Notes: generated by a model from the sequence alone, not told the origin. DNA of 64,000 bases from JAAELZ01 sp965237485 (GCA_965237485.1 CBDEFQ010000010.1:434001-498000), one strand, 5' to 3'; positions 42,723 to 53,200 are shown, numbered from the stretch's first letter. Numbers and translations are program-made.

Positions 42723-43768
42723 TTACGACTCAGACGCGCATTAAAGTAATCAATGATGTTAATGAAGCAGTAGACGCAGGTTCAAAGCGTTCAAGTGCTT
42801 GTGAGTTGGTTGGCCTTGCCGAGTCTACGCTTAGACGTTGGAAGCCAAAAGGAGAAGATAGTATCCGCAGTGATCAACGTCCTTTGGTAGAAAAGCCAGT
42901 ACCTGGCAATAAACTAAGCGAGCAAGAGCAGCAACACATTTTATCGATATGTAATGAATCGGCATACAATCATTTGCCGCCGTCGCAAATAGTACCGCAG
43001 TTGGCTGACAAAGGTATTTATGTGGCCAGCGAGTCTAGCTTTTATCGAGTTCTCAAGGCGCATGGGCAATTGAAGCACCGCGGCCGCGCCAAACAAAAGC
43101 AGTCCCGAACACCCGATACTCATATAGCACTAAAACCTAATGCTGTGTGGATGTGGGATATCACCTATTTGGCGACGCGTACTATTGGCAAGCATTATTA
43201 CCTGTACATGGTAGAAGACCTTTACAGTCGCTATGGCGTTCACTGGGAAGTACATCCTGTTGAAAGCGGTGAATTAGGTGCGCAGTTGATGTCTCAGGCG
43301 GCTCTAAAAGTGGCTAGCTGCGATGGCATGCCCGTCTTACACAGTGATAATGGCAGCCCAATGAAATCGTTCACAATGAGAGCGAAGTTAGAAGCATTAG
43401 GAATAAAGCCCTCTTACTCAAGGCCAAGAGTAAGCAATGACAACGCTTATATTGAATCCATGTTTAGAACGGTAAAGTATTGCCCTGCGTGGCCTTCTCA
43501 AGGCTTCGATAGCTTAGAGGCCGCCCGCCAATGGGTGGGTAAGTTTATGCAATGGTATAACGAAGAACATCGTCACAGTGCTATACGCTACGTTACACCT
43601 GGCCAGCGTTATCGCGGTGAAGATAGTGCCCTATTAGCAAAACGAGAAGTTGTTTATCAGGAAGCTAAAGCAGCAAAACCTAATCGGTGGTCTGGCCAAA
43701 CCCGAAATTGGCGGCCTTGTGGTGCGGTTGCGCTGAACCCACAAAAAGAAGTATTATTGGCTGCGTAG
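42719..43768 (+). CDS. IS-A orfB transposase (copy 2)
   Basis: An rve-type transposase of 349 residues, same as 12863-13912. The catalytic stretches WMWDITYL, LHSDNGSP and NDNAYIESMF are intact. The start ATG at 42719 overlaps the orfA stop. Confidence 0.9.
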   Translation: MITTQTRIKVINDVNEAVDAGSKRSSACELVGLAESTLRRWKPKGEDSIRSDQRPLVEKPVPGNKLSEQEQQHILSICNESAYNHLPPSQIVPQLADKGIYVASESSFYRVLKAHGQLKHRGRAKQKQSRTPDTHIALKPNAVWMWDITYLATRTIGKHYYLYMVEDLYSRYGVHWEVHPVESGELGAQLMSQAALKVASCDGMPVLHSDNGSPMKSFTMRAKLEALGIKPSYSRPRVSNDNAYIESMFRTVKYCPAWPSQGFDSLEAARQWVGKFMQWYNEEHRHSAIRYVTPGQRYRGEDSALLAKREVVYQEAKAAKPNRWSGQTRNWRPCGAVALNPQKEVLLAA

Positions 43769-43884
43769 GAAAATGTGCAACTACCCTGAAAATTGCCGAA
43801 GTGGACCCCATGATTAGGACAGGTTGAAGGCCAAAATAAGGAGTTATTTTCTGTTTTATAATTGTTCAAAACGAGGAACAGAAA

Positions 43885-44166
43885 ATGAGTAAAAAGCGTA
43901 GAAACCATGCCCCACAATTCAAAGCCAAAGTTGCTCTTGCAGCAATCAAAGGTGATGAAACATTAAGCAATCTTGCTAGTCGTTATGACATCAATGCAAA
44001 TCTTATCGTCAAGTGGAAGAAACAATTGCTCGATAGCTCAGCTGAAGTCTTTGCATCAGGCACAGGCTTATCTCCAAACCGAGAATCAGAGATTAAATCA
44101 TTACAGGCAAAGATCGGTGAAATCACCATGGAAAACGATTTTTTATCAAAAGCGCTCGGTCGTTAA
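43885..44166 (+). CDS. IS-B orfA (copy 2, intact)
   Basis: The 93-residue IS3 orfA has a basic N-terminus, HTH (NLASRYDINANLIVKWKK) and leucine zipper (SEIKSLQAKIGEITMENDFL). It is the uninterrupted form of the gene split at 12681-14594. Confidence 0.9.
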   Translation: MSKKRRNHAPQFKAKVALAAIKGDETLSNLASRYDINANLIVKWKKQLLDSSAEVFASGTGLSPNRESEIKSLQAKIGEITMENDFLSKALGR

Positions 44167-44186
44167 ACAGACCTGAGCGCAAAACT

Positions 44187-45011
44187 ATGATTAATAAAAG
44201 CAATAAACTATCGTTAGTTCGTCAGTGTAAATTGTTGAAGATTCATCGTTCCCATGTTTATTACAAAACCTCACCTGCTAATGAGGATGACTTGGAACTG
44301 ATGCATCTGATTGATCGCATTCACCTCAATCGGCCCTTTCTTGGCAGTAGACGCATTCGTGATGTGTTGCAAGATGTAGGCCACCGAGTTGACCGTAAAC
44401 ATGTGCGACGCTTAATGCGTAAGATGGGCATTAAAGCCATCTATCCTAGGCCTAACACCAGCAAGAAGAAGGCGGGGCACAAGATTTATCCTTATCTGCT
44501 AGGTGGGTTGGCCATCAATCAACCCAATCAAGCTTGGTGTACCGATATAACTTATATCCCGATGCCTAAGGGCTTTGCTTATCTTACCGTTGTGATGGAT
44601 TGGTATTCTCGTAAAGTGCTGTCATGGCGGCTTAGCAACAGCATGGATAGCGCATTCTGCGTAGATGCTTTGGAAGAGGCACTGCATTACTACGGCAAGC
44701 CTGATATCTTTAACAGCGATCAAGGTGCGCAATTTACCAGTGAGGCGTTTACCGGTGTACTCAAAGACAATGGTATTCGCATCAGCATGGATGGCAAAGG
44801 TGCTTGGCGTGACAATGTATTTGTTGAGCGCTTATGGCGCAGCGTGAAATATGAGGAAGTCTATTTGCAAGCCTACCAATCGATGAAAGAGGCAAAAGAC
44901 GGCATTGGCTCCTGGATAAACTATTACAACCAAGAGCGTAAACATCAAACATTGGGCATGGTCCCTGACATGATGTATGATCCATGTCGCGGCCTGAAAT
45001 TGGCTGCTTAA
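44187..45011 (+). CDS. IS-B orfB transposase (copy 2)
   Basis: The 274-residue IS3 orfB is identical in translation to 14615-15439, with complete DDE residues in WCTDITY, FNSDQGAQF and VERLWRSVKYEE. It lies 20 bp after orfA; production as an OrfAB fusion would need the usual -1 frameshift. Confidence 0.92.
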   Translation: MINKSNKLSLVRQCKLLKIHRSHVYYKTSPANEDDLELMHLIDRIHLNRPFLGSRRIRDVLQDVGHRVDRKHVRRLMRKMGIKAIYPRPNTSKKKAGHKIYPYLLGGLAINQPNQAWCTDITYIPMPKGFAYLTVVMDWYSRKVLSWRLSNSMDSAFCVDALEEALHYYGKPDIFNSDQGAQFTSEAFTGVLKDNGIRISMDGKGAWRDNVFVERLWRSVKYEEVYLQAYQSMKEAKDGIGSWINYYNQERKHQTLGMVPDMMYDPCRGLKLAA

Positions 45012-45062
45012 TCAGCTGAAAATAACTCCTAAGCCATCTGTCCTAAAAAGCGGGTCCACTTC

Positions 45063-45519
45063 TCTCGTAAAGTGCTGTCATGGCGGCTTAGCAACAGCAT
45101 GGATAGCGCATTCTGCGTAGATGCTTTGGAAGAGGCACTGCATTACTACGGCAAGCCTGATATCTTTAACAGCGATCAAGGTGCGCAATTTACCAGTGAG
45201 GCGTTTACCGGTGTACTCAAAGACAATGGTATTCGCATCAGCATGGATGGCAAAGGTGCTTGGCGTGACAATGTATTTGTTGAGCGCTTATGGCGCAGCG
45301 TGAAATATGAGGAAGTCTATTTGCAAGCCTACCAATCGATGAAAGAGGCAAAAGACGGCATTGGCTCCTGGATAAACTATTACAACCAAGAGCGTAAACA
45401 TCAAACATTGGGCATGGTCCCTGACATGATGTATGATCCATGTCGCGGCCTGAAATTGGCTGCTTAATCAGCTGAAAATAACTCCTAAGCCATCTGTCCT
45501 AAAAAGCGGGTCCACTTCT
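45063..45519 (+). pseudogene. Tandem partial copy of the IS-B 3' end
   Basis: A direct repeat of 44607-45063 with no difference that I can see. It holds the last 131 codons of orfB (from VLSWRLSNSMDSAF) and a second right tip. It has no promoter or natural start. Confidence 0.9.
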
Positions 45520-45792
45520 TATCGCTCCATTTCTCTATCACTTAAATCTTCCATGAACTGAAGCACCAAGGCACGTAAGCCGAACTCAACACCTCGGCCT
45601 TTAGGGCCACGGGTGGCATATATTTTAGAGAAGGGTTTACTCAATGCACCAAAACATAATAGCTCATCGAGTTTACGGTAGGGATGTTCAGAGCTAACCA
45701 GAGAATCTAAGGTTAGGAACAGTTGGCTTTGATGACGTTTGCTCAAAATTGCAGGCTGACTAGAATCAGCCCATATTATCTCACGTATTCTA

Positions 45793-46176
45793 TTAATTAT
45801 CCGACAAGCCCAACTTGTAGTAATAAGCTTTTTCGTGAGTTTTGATGAAACTATCAATATAGTATTTTGACCATTTCAGCTTATCTTGGCATGTTTCGTA
45901 AAAATAAAAGTAAAACCCCCTTTCAGATATTCTCGTCATACCTGGCAAATATTTTATCCGACGGCTGTTTTTTATATTATCCTGCATCATATATATGGCA
46001 ATCCAATCGGTGCCGACGGACCCAAACCCATTTTGTGAAATAGGACTATCTACCGCAACAATGCACTCTTTATAGCTTAGTTTACGAGTCTCAGCTCCAC
46101 AACTTCCTAGAAAAAATACTGATAAAAATAGAACATTAAATATTCTTTTCAACTGATACTCTCCTTGTCTATTCAC
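45793..46176 (-). CDS. Small lipoprotein downstream of the orphan toxin tip
   Basis: A protein of about 119-127 residues with a signal peptide ending FLGSC (lipobox, Cys lipidation) and a mature part containing ECIVAVDSPISQNGFGSVGTDWIAIYMM and aromatic-rich FYFYFYETCQDKLKWSKYY. A TTG at 46152 (reading KRIFNVLF) may be the true start. It is unrecognised by family. It is the last gene of a three-gene minus-strand group with the orphan RHS tip, so an immunity or accessory role is possible. Confidence 0.6.
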   Translation of the reverse strand: MNRQGEYQLKRIFNVLFLSVFFLGSCGAETRKLSYKECIVAVDSPISQNGFGSVGTDWIAIYMMQDNIKNSRRIKYLPGMTRISERGFYFYFYETCQDKLKWSKYYIDSFIKTHEKAYYYKLGLSDN

Positions 46177-46203
46177 CGCCGCGTCTCAGGATCGAGAAAG
46201 AGG

Positions 46204-46425
46204 TTAATCATCCTTGAGCTTTTTGAATACATATCGAGCATGGATGAAAAAGCCAACAGTTACAATTATCCAACCGATGATAGCTAGAATATAACCAACA
46301 TCATAGGTATCTTGTCGATGTAGAAACACACCCAAAAAACCAATACAACAACCTATAATCGCTATTTTAAAACCTTTGCTTTTTATTTTGATCACTTGAG
46401 TCACCAACATTCTGAGGTGTAGCAA
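46204..46425 (-). CDS. Small two-helix membrane protein, candidate immunity protein of the orphan tip
   Basis: A protein of 68-73 residues with two hydrophobic helices (FKIAIIGCCIGFLGVFL and VGYILAIIGWIIVTVGFFI) and a Lys-rich end. Its start (46425, or 46410 at MLVTQV) overlaps the stop of the orphan RHS tip, the tight coupling normal for toxin-immunity pairs. The function is inferred from position only. Confidence 0.55.
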   Translation of the reverse strand: MLHLRMLVTQVIKIKSKGFKIAIIGCCIGFLGVFLHRQDTYDVGYILAIIGWIIVTVGFFIHARYVFKKLKDD

Positions 46426-46967
46426 ATATCAACACCAACTGAAATACCCGCCCCAGTTCCAACATGACCTTTAACTCCTCCTGCGCTAGTTCCGCCGACA
46501 GTCAATGCACCACCAGCCATAGCACCAGGAATACCTATATCTCCACCGATTCCGCCTGAAAAACCCTGTACGTTCTCTACGCCGCCGTTTGTTACGCCAA
46601 CACCAGTAGTTACGCCGCCTTGCACCATTATTCCCGGGCCAAGCCTTACACATGCAGTTGATGCTACACAAATATTGCCATCTTGCCCAATATAGCTGTT
46701 TACAGAATAACTCCCACCAGCAATACCAATATGGGCTGCACCTTGCAAACCAAATGAGCCATAACCCTCTACCCCTTGCTCAGATGGGTTTATTTCGTTT
46801 TGACTCTCTCCTCTCAACCCATCATCAGGATGTTGCCTCTCGTTAAATGCGTGTGAGAAAACCCCCGTCACATCTGAATGTTGATCAGTATTATATTTAG
46901 TAATAGCAAAACTCTGAGCAAACCCCTGAGCAAAATTACCCCCAGCCACCTTACTTGAGACTCCACC
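46401..46967 (-). pseudogene. Orphan C-terminal tip module of an RHS-type polymorphic toxin
   Basis: The minus-strand frame begins inside the neighbouring IS-A tip and continues GGVSSKVAGGNFAQGFAQSF. That stub, SKVAGGNFAQGFAQS, matches residues ~2637-2651 of the giant RHS protein, with DNA identity over about 50 bp. It then diverges completely into a Gly-rich tip (..YSVNSYIGQDGNICVASTACVRLGPG, ..AGISVGVDICYTSECW). It has no start or upstream RHS core, so it is silent unless recombined onto the full protein. Similar Gly-rich endings occur in other gammaproteobacterial RHS proteins; toxicity is not shown. Confidence 0.7.
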
Positions 46968-47996
46968 GGCAATTTTCAGGGTAGTTGCACATTTTCCTAC
47001 GCAGCCAATAATACTTCTTTTTGTGGGTTCAGCGCAACCGCACCACAAGGCCGCCAATTTCGGGTTTGGCCAGACCACCGATTAGGTTTTGCTGCTTTAG
47101 CTTCCTGATAAACAACTTCTCGCTTTGCTAATAGGGCACTATCTTCACCGCGATAACGCTGGCCAGGTGTAACGTAGCGTATAGCACTGTGACGATGTTC
47201 TTCGTTATACCATTGCATAAACTTACCCACCCATTGGCGGGCGGCCTCTAAGCTATCGAAGCCTTGAGAAGGCCACGCAGGGCAATACTTTACCGTTCTA
47301 AACATGGATTCAATATAAGCGTTGTCATTGCTTACTCTTGGCCTTGAGTAAGAGGGCTTTATTCCTAATGCTTCTAACTTCGCTCTCATTGTGAACGATT
47401 TCATTGGGCTGCCATTATCACTGTGTAAGACGGGCATGCCATCGCAGCTGGCCACTTTTAGAGCCGCCTGAGACATCAACTGCGCACCTAATTCACCGCT
47501 TTCAACAGGATGTACTTCCCAGTGAACGCCATAACGACTGTAAAGGTCTTCTACCATGTACAGGTAATAATGCTTGCCAATAGTACGCGTCGCCAAATAG
47601 GTGATATCCCACATCCACACAGCATTAGGTTTTAGCACTATATGAGTATCGGGTGTTCGGGACTGCTTTTGTTTGGCGCGGCCGCGGTGCTTCAATTGCC
47701 CATGCGCCTTGAGAACTCGATAAAAGCTAGACTCGCTGGCCACATAAATACCTTTGTCAGCCAACTGCGGTACTATTTGCGACGGCGGCAAATGATTGTA
47801 TGCCGATTCATTACATATCGATAAAATGTGTTGCTGCTCTTGCTCGCTTAGTTTATTGCCAGGTACTGGCTTTTCTACCAAAGGACGTTGATCACTGCGG
47901 ATACTATCTTCTCCTTTTGGCTTCCAACGTCTAAGCGTAGACTCGGCAAGGCCAACCAACTCACAAGCACTTGAACGCTTTGAACCTGCGTCTACC
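46968..47996 (-). mobile_element. IS-A copy 3, truncated
   Basis: It starts with the GGCAATTTTCAGGG tip inside the orphan tip gene and ends within orfB, at ..GCGTCTAC near 47995, where the next IS-A copy begins. The orfA half and the other tip are missing. Confidence 0.85.
46997..47995 (-). pseudogene. IS-A orfB, 5'-truncated (copy 3)
   Basis: It covers the transposase from VDAGSKRSSACELVG to the end, lacking the first ~17 codons. It differs from copy 4 by Val for Ala in DTHI[V/A]LKP and a few silent changes, so it is not a very recent duplication of its neighbour. Confidence 0.85.
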
Positions 47997-48025
47997 GGCA
48001 ATTTTCAGGGTAGTTGCACATTTTC

Positions 48026-49075
48026 CTACGCAGCCAATAATACTTCTTTTTGTGGGTTCAGCGCAACCGCACCACAAGGCCGCCAATTTCGGGTTTGGCC
48101 AGACCACCGATTAGGTTTTGCTGCTTTAGCTTCCTGATAAACAACTTCTCGTTTTGCTAATAGGGCACTATCTTCACCGCGATAACGCTGGCCAGGTGTA
48201 ACGTAGCGTATAGCACTGTGACGATGTTCTTCGTTATACCATTGCATAAACTTACCCACCCATTGGCGGGCGGCCTCTAAGCTATCGAAGCCTTGAGAAG
48301 GCCACGCAGGGCAATACTTTACCGTTCTAAACATGGATTCAATATAAGCGTTGTCATTGCTTACTCTTGGCCTTGAGTAAGAGGGCTTTATTCCTAATGC
48401 TTCTAACTTCGCTCTCATTGTGAACGATTTCATTGGGCTGCCATTATCACTGTGTAAGACGGGCATGCCATCGCAGCTGGCCACTTTTAGAGCCGCCTGA
48501 GACATCAACTGCGCACCTAATTCACCGCTTTCAACAGGATGTACTTCCCAGTGAACGCCATAGCGACTGTAAAGGTCTTCTACCATGTACAGGTAATAAT
48601 GCTTGCCAATAGTACGCGTCGCCAAATAGGTGATATCCCACATCCACACAGCATTAGGTTTTAGTGCTATATGAGTATCGGGTGTTCGGGACTGCTTTTG
48701 TTTGGCGCGGCCGCGGTGCTTCAATTGCCCATGCGCCTTGAGAACTCGATAAAAGCTAGACTCGCTGGCCACATAAATACCTTTGTCAGCCAACTGCGGT
48801 ACTATTTGCGACGGCGGCAAATGATTGTATGCCGATTCATTACATATCGATAAAATGTGTTGCTGCTCTTGCTCGCTTAGTTTATTGCCAGGTACTGGCT
48901 TTTCTACCAAAGGACGTTGATCACTGCGGATACTATCTTCTCCTTTTGGCTTCCAACGTCTAAGCGTAGACTCGGCAAGGCCAACCAACTCACAAGCACT
49001 TGAACGCTTTGAACCTGCGTCTACTGCTTCATTAACATCATTGATTACTTTAATGCGCGTCTGAGTCGTAATCAT
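48026..49075 (-). CDS. IS-A orfB transposase (copy 4)
   Basis: A full-length rve transposase with all DDE stretches, same as 12863-13912. The start ATG at 49075 overlaps the orfA stop (ATGA). Confidence 0.9.
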   Translation of the reverse strand: MITTQTRIKVINDVNEAVDAGSKRSSACELVGLAESTLRRWKPKGEDSIRSDQRPLVEKPVPGNKLSEQEQQHILSICNESAYNHLPPSQIVPQLADKGIYVASESSFYRVLKAHGQLKHRGRAKQKQSRTPDTHIALKPNAVWMWDITYLATRTIGKHYYLYMVEDLYSRYGVHWEVHPVESGELGAQLMSQAALKVASCDGMPVLHSDNGSPMKSFTMRAKLEALGIKPSYSRPRVSNDNAYIESMFRTVKYCPAWPSQGFDSLEAARQWVGKFMQWYNEEHRHSAIRYVTPGQRYRGEDSALLAKREVVYQEAKAAKPNRWSGQTRNWRPCGAVALNPQKEVLLAA

Positions 49076-49563
49076 ACTTCCTCGTCCTCCCAAAGCGCCT
49101 GAAACTTTTTTTGTAATACTAATAATGCGGCCGTTTCAGCCAAGGCTTTATCTTTGCGGCGCAGCTGGGTTTCTAGCTTCTTCTTGTCTTTTTTTAACGC
49201 ACGTATTTCATCGCGCGCAACTTTAGGGCTAATGAGAGCCTCATCAACACCATTAATACAAGCTTCTCGCCATTGCGTTATTTGAGTAGGGTATAGGCCT
49301 TTCTCTCGGCAATACGCAGATAATTCTTGTTCATTCATCGCAGCAGTTTCAAGAACTACGGTGAACTTAGTTTGGCAATCCCACTGATTAGATGAATCAC
49401 TATTAGGCATTAAAACTCCTGATCGTCTGGCTTTATTTCGCCAATCATACAAGGTTTGAACACTGATTCCTTCTTCTCTAGATATTTCTGCGAAGGACTG
49501 ACTATTTGATGATAATAATTTAGATAAAACAGCTTCTCTTCGTTCTACGCTATATTTCGGCAT
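49072..49563 (-). CDS. IS-A orfA (copy 4)
   Basis: A 163-residue HTH protein, same as 62086-62577 apart from one residue near the C-terminus (WED[E/K]EV). Confidence 0.85.
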   Translation of the reverse strand: MPKYSVERREAVLSKLLSSNSQSFAEISREEGISVQTLYDWRNKARRSGVLMPNSDSSNQWDCQTKFTVVLETAAMNEQELSAYCREKGLYPTQITQWREACINGVDEALISPKVARDEIRALKKDKKKLETQLRRKDKALAETAALLVLQKKFQALWEDEEV

Positions 49564-49726
49564 GAGTATTTCTCCGCCGCCCCTTGTGAATTAAAATGTG
49601 TGCAACTACCCTGACGTCTGGGGAATTAAACGGGATAAACGAGTCATTTAGCTATACTAGGCCCCATCAGGAAACAGAATCAAGCTGGCCGATCCCATGA
49701 TCTGCTTTTGGTTGCTTTTATGCATT

Positions 49727-50248
49727 CTAAGTTTTAGAAACCCGTTCTTTTCTTACAGACAAATCAATATCTATCAGTTTACGAACTCCGTTTTGAATAT
49801 ATTGAATTTTTAGAGCTAAATTCTCACTGTCTAATATTTCATTAGGATTATCGATATCAAACTCAACCCTCGCTCTTGATCGAAATATCCTACTACTAGA
49901 GTTCAGCCGTTTAGGTTTCAAGTCTCTATCAATTAGAGTACCAAACAAACTAATTTTTTGATCATCAGCTATCACTAATTCCTCAAACACGATTTCTTGG
50001 CCTGAATCTGAATCCAAAATCAAAAACATAACAACAGTATGTGTCGAGTTTTGGCTACGAACATAAGAGGTAGCATCTACCAAAAACAGCAACCCATCCA
50101 ATTTATTTGTGCTTAATCTGGCATCATCAGAATAATTTAGATTACCTTCGAGATAATCTTTAGATGCTTTATTTTCTAAAAAAACAACCTGCTTACACCC
50201 GACTAGCAGACCCAAGAAGAAAAAAGGTAGAACTCTTTTTAAAAACAT
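49727..50248 (-). CDS. Lipoprotein overlapping the RHS toxin stop, candidate immunity protein
   Basis: The 173-residue lipoprotein has signal sequence FLKRVLPFFFLGLLVGC (lipidated Cys18) and a mature part rich in beta strands and charged residues (VVMFLILDSDSGQEIVFEELVI, RSRARVEFDID). I recognise no family. It starts 10 bp inside the end of the giant RHS gene, so the two are translationally coupled. In polymorphic toxin systems the gene in this place is normally the immunity gene; here that is inference. A periplasm-facing lipoprotein would suit a toxin acting in the envelope. Confidence 0.6.
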   Translation of the reverse strand: MFLKRVLPFFFLGLLVGCKQVVFLENKASKDYLEGNLNYSDDARLSTNKLDGLLFLVDATSYVRSQNSTHTVVMFLILDSDSGQEIVFEELVIADDQKISLFGTLIDRDLKPKRLNSSSRIFRSRARVEFDIDNPNEILDSENLALKIQYIQNGVRKLIDIDLSVRKERVSKT

Positions 50249-53200
50249 GATGGTCCAGCCCCTGCACGATTATTTCCACCGATACAAAAAGGTAAGACAT
50301 CCACAACCCCATGCCCAATATTTCGCGGATGGCACCAAGAAGCACCTGGTTCTGGATTCACATAATTGTATGTACCCGCATATTCTGGATCAGTGATCAA
50401 ATCTTGACTTGAACCATCATAAACAGCTTCCCTTCCGTCGCTAAAAATAAACTTGTTCTCAGGGTACGAGTCACCATTATCATGAAATATTGCTTGACTA
50501 GAAAGCAGTTCCGTACCAGTTCTAAATCTCCTCGCATCACTTAAATTTTCTGGCAAACCAACATTTAGTGCGTCGCGCCCTTCATAGTGAAAGTTTTTAG
50601 GCCCTTTAGGTCCGATGCTCCCTGGCCCTGTTCCATCCCTTTTTTGTGCATCATTATGCTGAGCATGATGATTATATTTAACAGTAGCATAACTCTGAGC
50701 AAACCCTTGAGCAAAATTACCCCCAGCCACCTTACTAGCTGCTCCGCCCACTAAACCTGCAGCGAAAGCGGACTCACCAAGCATGCCAGTTTCATATGCC
50801 CCTGTAGAAATAAATGCCGAAGCAAAGCCCTTACTAAAACTGCCGCCTTGCAACTTACTGATTACTCCACTGGCTGTACTATGCGCTACAGTTTTTAATA
50901 CTTTACCCGCTGTTGATAGTTTATTAGCCACATTAAACTTACTTGCTTGAAATGCCGAGCCAATTTTATGCGCAATGCCCGCAGACAAACCACCAATAAG
51001 CGCCCCTTTTAACATACCCTTTAGGCTGCCTGTCATTATTAAACCTGACAAGCCCCCACCAATTGCTCCCGCCAATGCTGCGCCACCGAGACCTATTCCT
51101 GCCGACAACGTTGCCGATGCCCCTGCCACCGCCGCAGTAGCTGTCATACCTGCCGCCATATTCATAACCGCTGCCGCCGCATAAGGCGCCACCACCGCCA
51201 CAACAATCACCGCAATAACCTTGATATTCTCCTTTATAAACTTAATTACTTTTTTAACTACGGCTATAACCTTTTTAATAACCGCCACTAATTTCTTAAA
51301 TAGCTTCTTCAGCGATTTAAACAAGCTGCTTAAAAAATAACCACTCGGATCGTTATACGCCAGTGGATTATTCAACACATAACTATAGCGGTTATAGCTT
51401 TGCAGATTGCCCGCGAACTGAATATGTGGGTCAGCGCTTAAAAAGCGCCCTATCTTAGGGTCATAAACACGGCCTCGCATATGGATTAGTTCTGAATCCG
51501 CTAGCATTTTATGACCTGTATAGCCTCGATCGGTTAAATTAAGGTCTAGCGTATTGTTGGCTAAATCACTGGATAAATCGCTAGTGCTAATGCCTACTGA
51601 GGTCAGCTGTTTGCCAAAGGCATCATAATGAAAACGCTCAATGATAAAGCCTTTTTCATCTGTGATTGCAACAATGGAATTGAGATGATCTCGATGTAGA
51701 TAATTAGTTTTTATATCCGCGTCTTGTTTGTCTGTAATAACCGCAATCGTGCCGCCGTTAATCGATATATGGTATTTACTCGTGGTTCCATAGGTGTCCG
51801 ATGTTTTCTCATAACCGTCGCTAAAATACACCGTGGTGCGCAATCCATTAGGAATCACTTGTGTATCTTTGATTAACTGGCGTTCTGGTCCGTAGAAGTA
51901 ACCTGTAACGCTGTCGCCCTTGGTAATGGCAATGGGCTTATTGTATGAAGCGTATTGAATTGCACGTCCATCACCAGAGGTCATATTGCCGTTATGATCA
52001 TACTGATAATTGATTGAGGTTTGGCCAACCTGGTCTATGCGGGTAACCGCATGTGGGCCCGCATGGCCGTTGGACTGATGCCCTCCATAGGTATAATGCC
52101 CCACATCTGATTTGTAAGTGATATTACCTAAAACATCATACTCATAGGTAGTCGTCTCAAGCCCTGCAAGATCATATAAGGCAACACCTTCACCGCTTAG
52201 GCTACTTCGCGTTAGACGATTTAACTCATCGTACTCAAAGGTTTCAAGCACACCGCTAGTGCTGTGATTGCGCTCAACCAGGTTACCGATAGAATCCCAT
52301 GTATAAGAATCATTCAATACAACACCGTCATTGCCTAATAAGGCATGGTCAAACTCTGATGATGATTCGTTCGCCAATAACTCATTATTATTAGCAATTT
52401 TGTCATGGTTAATAGATAACTGATTGTAGATCGAGCTTTTATCTGTAAGCGTACTGGTAAAGCTGAGATACATATCATCCCAATAGGACTGATCGCCCAT
52501 ATCGGTATACATTTCACTCATCTCTGAATTAATTTGAGACAGATATTCATATATCTGTTTACGATCAGCGTTATTGGTTAAACCGTCGCTAGCATTTTGA
52601 TCTAAGTCAGCAATTTCTAACACGCGCGCTCGATAAACTTTCTCAAGCTCTCTAAGCCTTGTTTTTTCGCCTAAACCTGCTTCGCTGTGCCCTTCAAAGT
52701 GTGACGCTAACGTTCCTTGTTCAGCCAATGTGTGTTTCTCAGCTGCGGCCACATTAAGTAACTGTAAAGGGGTATATAACGCTTTATTTAAACGTCGAAG
52801 CTTTTGACTGACATCAGCATGACGGCCAAACAAACGTCTATGTCGTTGTGATGCATAAGCATAACCATAAGCAAACGGGTCTGTATTAGCAGTTTCACTC
52901 GGGTCAACCACGATACTGTCTGCATGCGCACCATGCTGATCTGCCAAGCTTTGGTGATAAGCACCTAGGTCTTTATACTCTTGTAAATACTCGGGTGATA
53001 CCTGACTGACATCCTGCATATCGGCTATCAAGTTGGTTTGTACTTGACTCGCCGCCTGATAGCTATCACGCACTGAGCGGTTATAACGCGCCATCAAACT
53101 ATGCAGCTTGCTGGATAGCACCAATACATTACTGGTGTTGGCTTCTACTTGGCTAAAAGTATCCAGCAATTGTTGTGTGCTGGCCAAGGTAGAAGTAGCG

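Larger units (their letters stand above)
42171..43797 (+). mobile_element. IS-A copy 2 (1,627 bp), inserted in the tip of IS-B
   Basis: The same tips as copy 1 in the opposite orientation, flanked by the 5-bp duplication GAAGT (42166-42170 and 43798-43802), which is part of the IS-B terminal repeat itself. The insertion leaves IS-B without a contiguous left end. Confidence 0.9.
42165..45519 (+). mobile_element. IS-B copy 2 with nested IS-A and a 456-bp tandem duplication
   Basis: The left tip TGAAGTGGACCC is split by IS-A after its first six bases; the right tip GGGTCCACTTCT occurs twice, at 45063 and 45519, because 44607-45063 is repeated as 45063-45519. A 3-bp duplication TAT flanks the whole (42162-42164 and 45520-45522). 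orfA and orfB are intact. Confidence 0.88.
41408..45746 (-). pseudogene. IS5-family DDE transposase split by IS-B
   Basis: The N-terminal part (about 45520-45746, TTG start) reads SKRHQSQLFLTLDSLVSSEH to MEDLSDREMER. The C-terminal part (41408-42164) continues YLSENLAAKWFCDSGLEQ with FTFVDASQLVSK, YADKGYCVSP and SPYERVFAHRNKRVRYKG. Removing IS-B plus one TAT duplication rejoins the two parts exactly (E-M-E-R-Y-L-S). It is a different IS5 relative from the 1,203-bp element. Confidence 0.85.
41277..45763 (-). mobile_element. IS5-like element, host of the nested IS-B and IS-A
   Basis: The outer limits are estimated from weak inverted repeats starting GGGCT at both sides (about 41277 and, complemented, about 45763); no target duplication could be fixed. 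Its single transposase gene is interrupted by IS-B at codon ..MER|YLS... It separates the phage tail remnant from the RHS toxin region, so it may mark a deletion or rearrangement point. Confidence 0.5.
47997..49623 (-). mobile_element. IS-A copy 4 (1,627 bp)
   Basis: Both tips are complete. The flanks (CTACC and AATTA) do not match, so it lacks a target duplication and took part in a rearrangement with copy 3. Confidence 0.88.

Noticed and set aside
46401..47078. A 225-residue protein starting inside IS-A
   Set aside because: The first ~36 codons are antisense IS-A sequence; only the part from GGVSSKVAGG onward is genuine RHS-related coding sequence.
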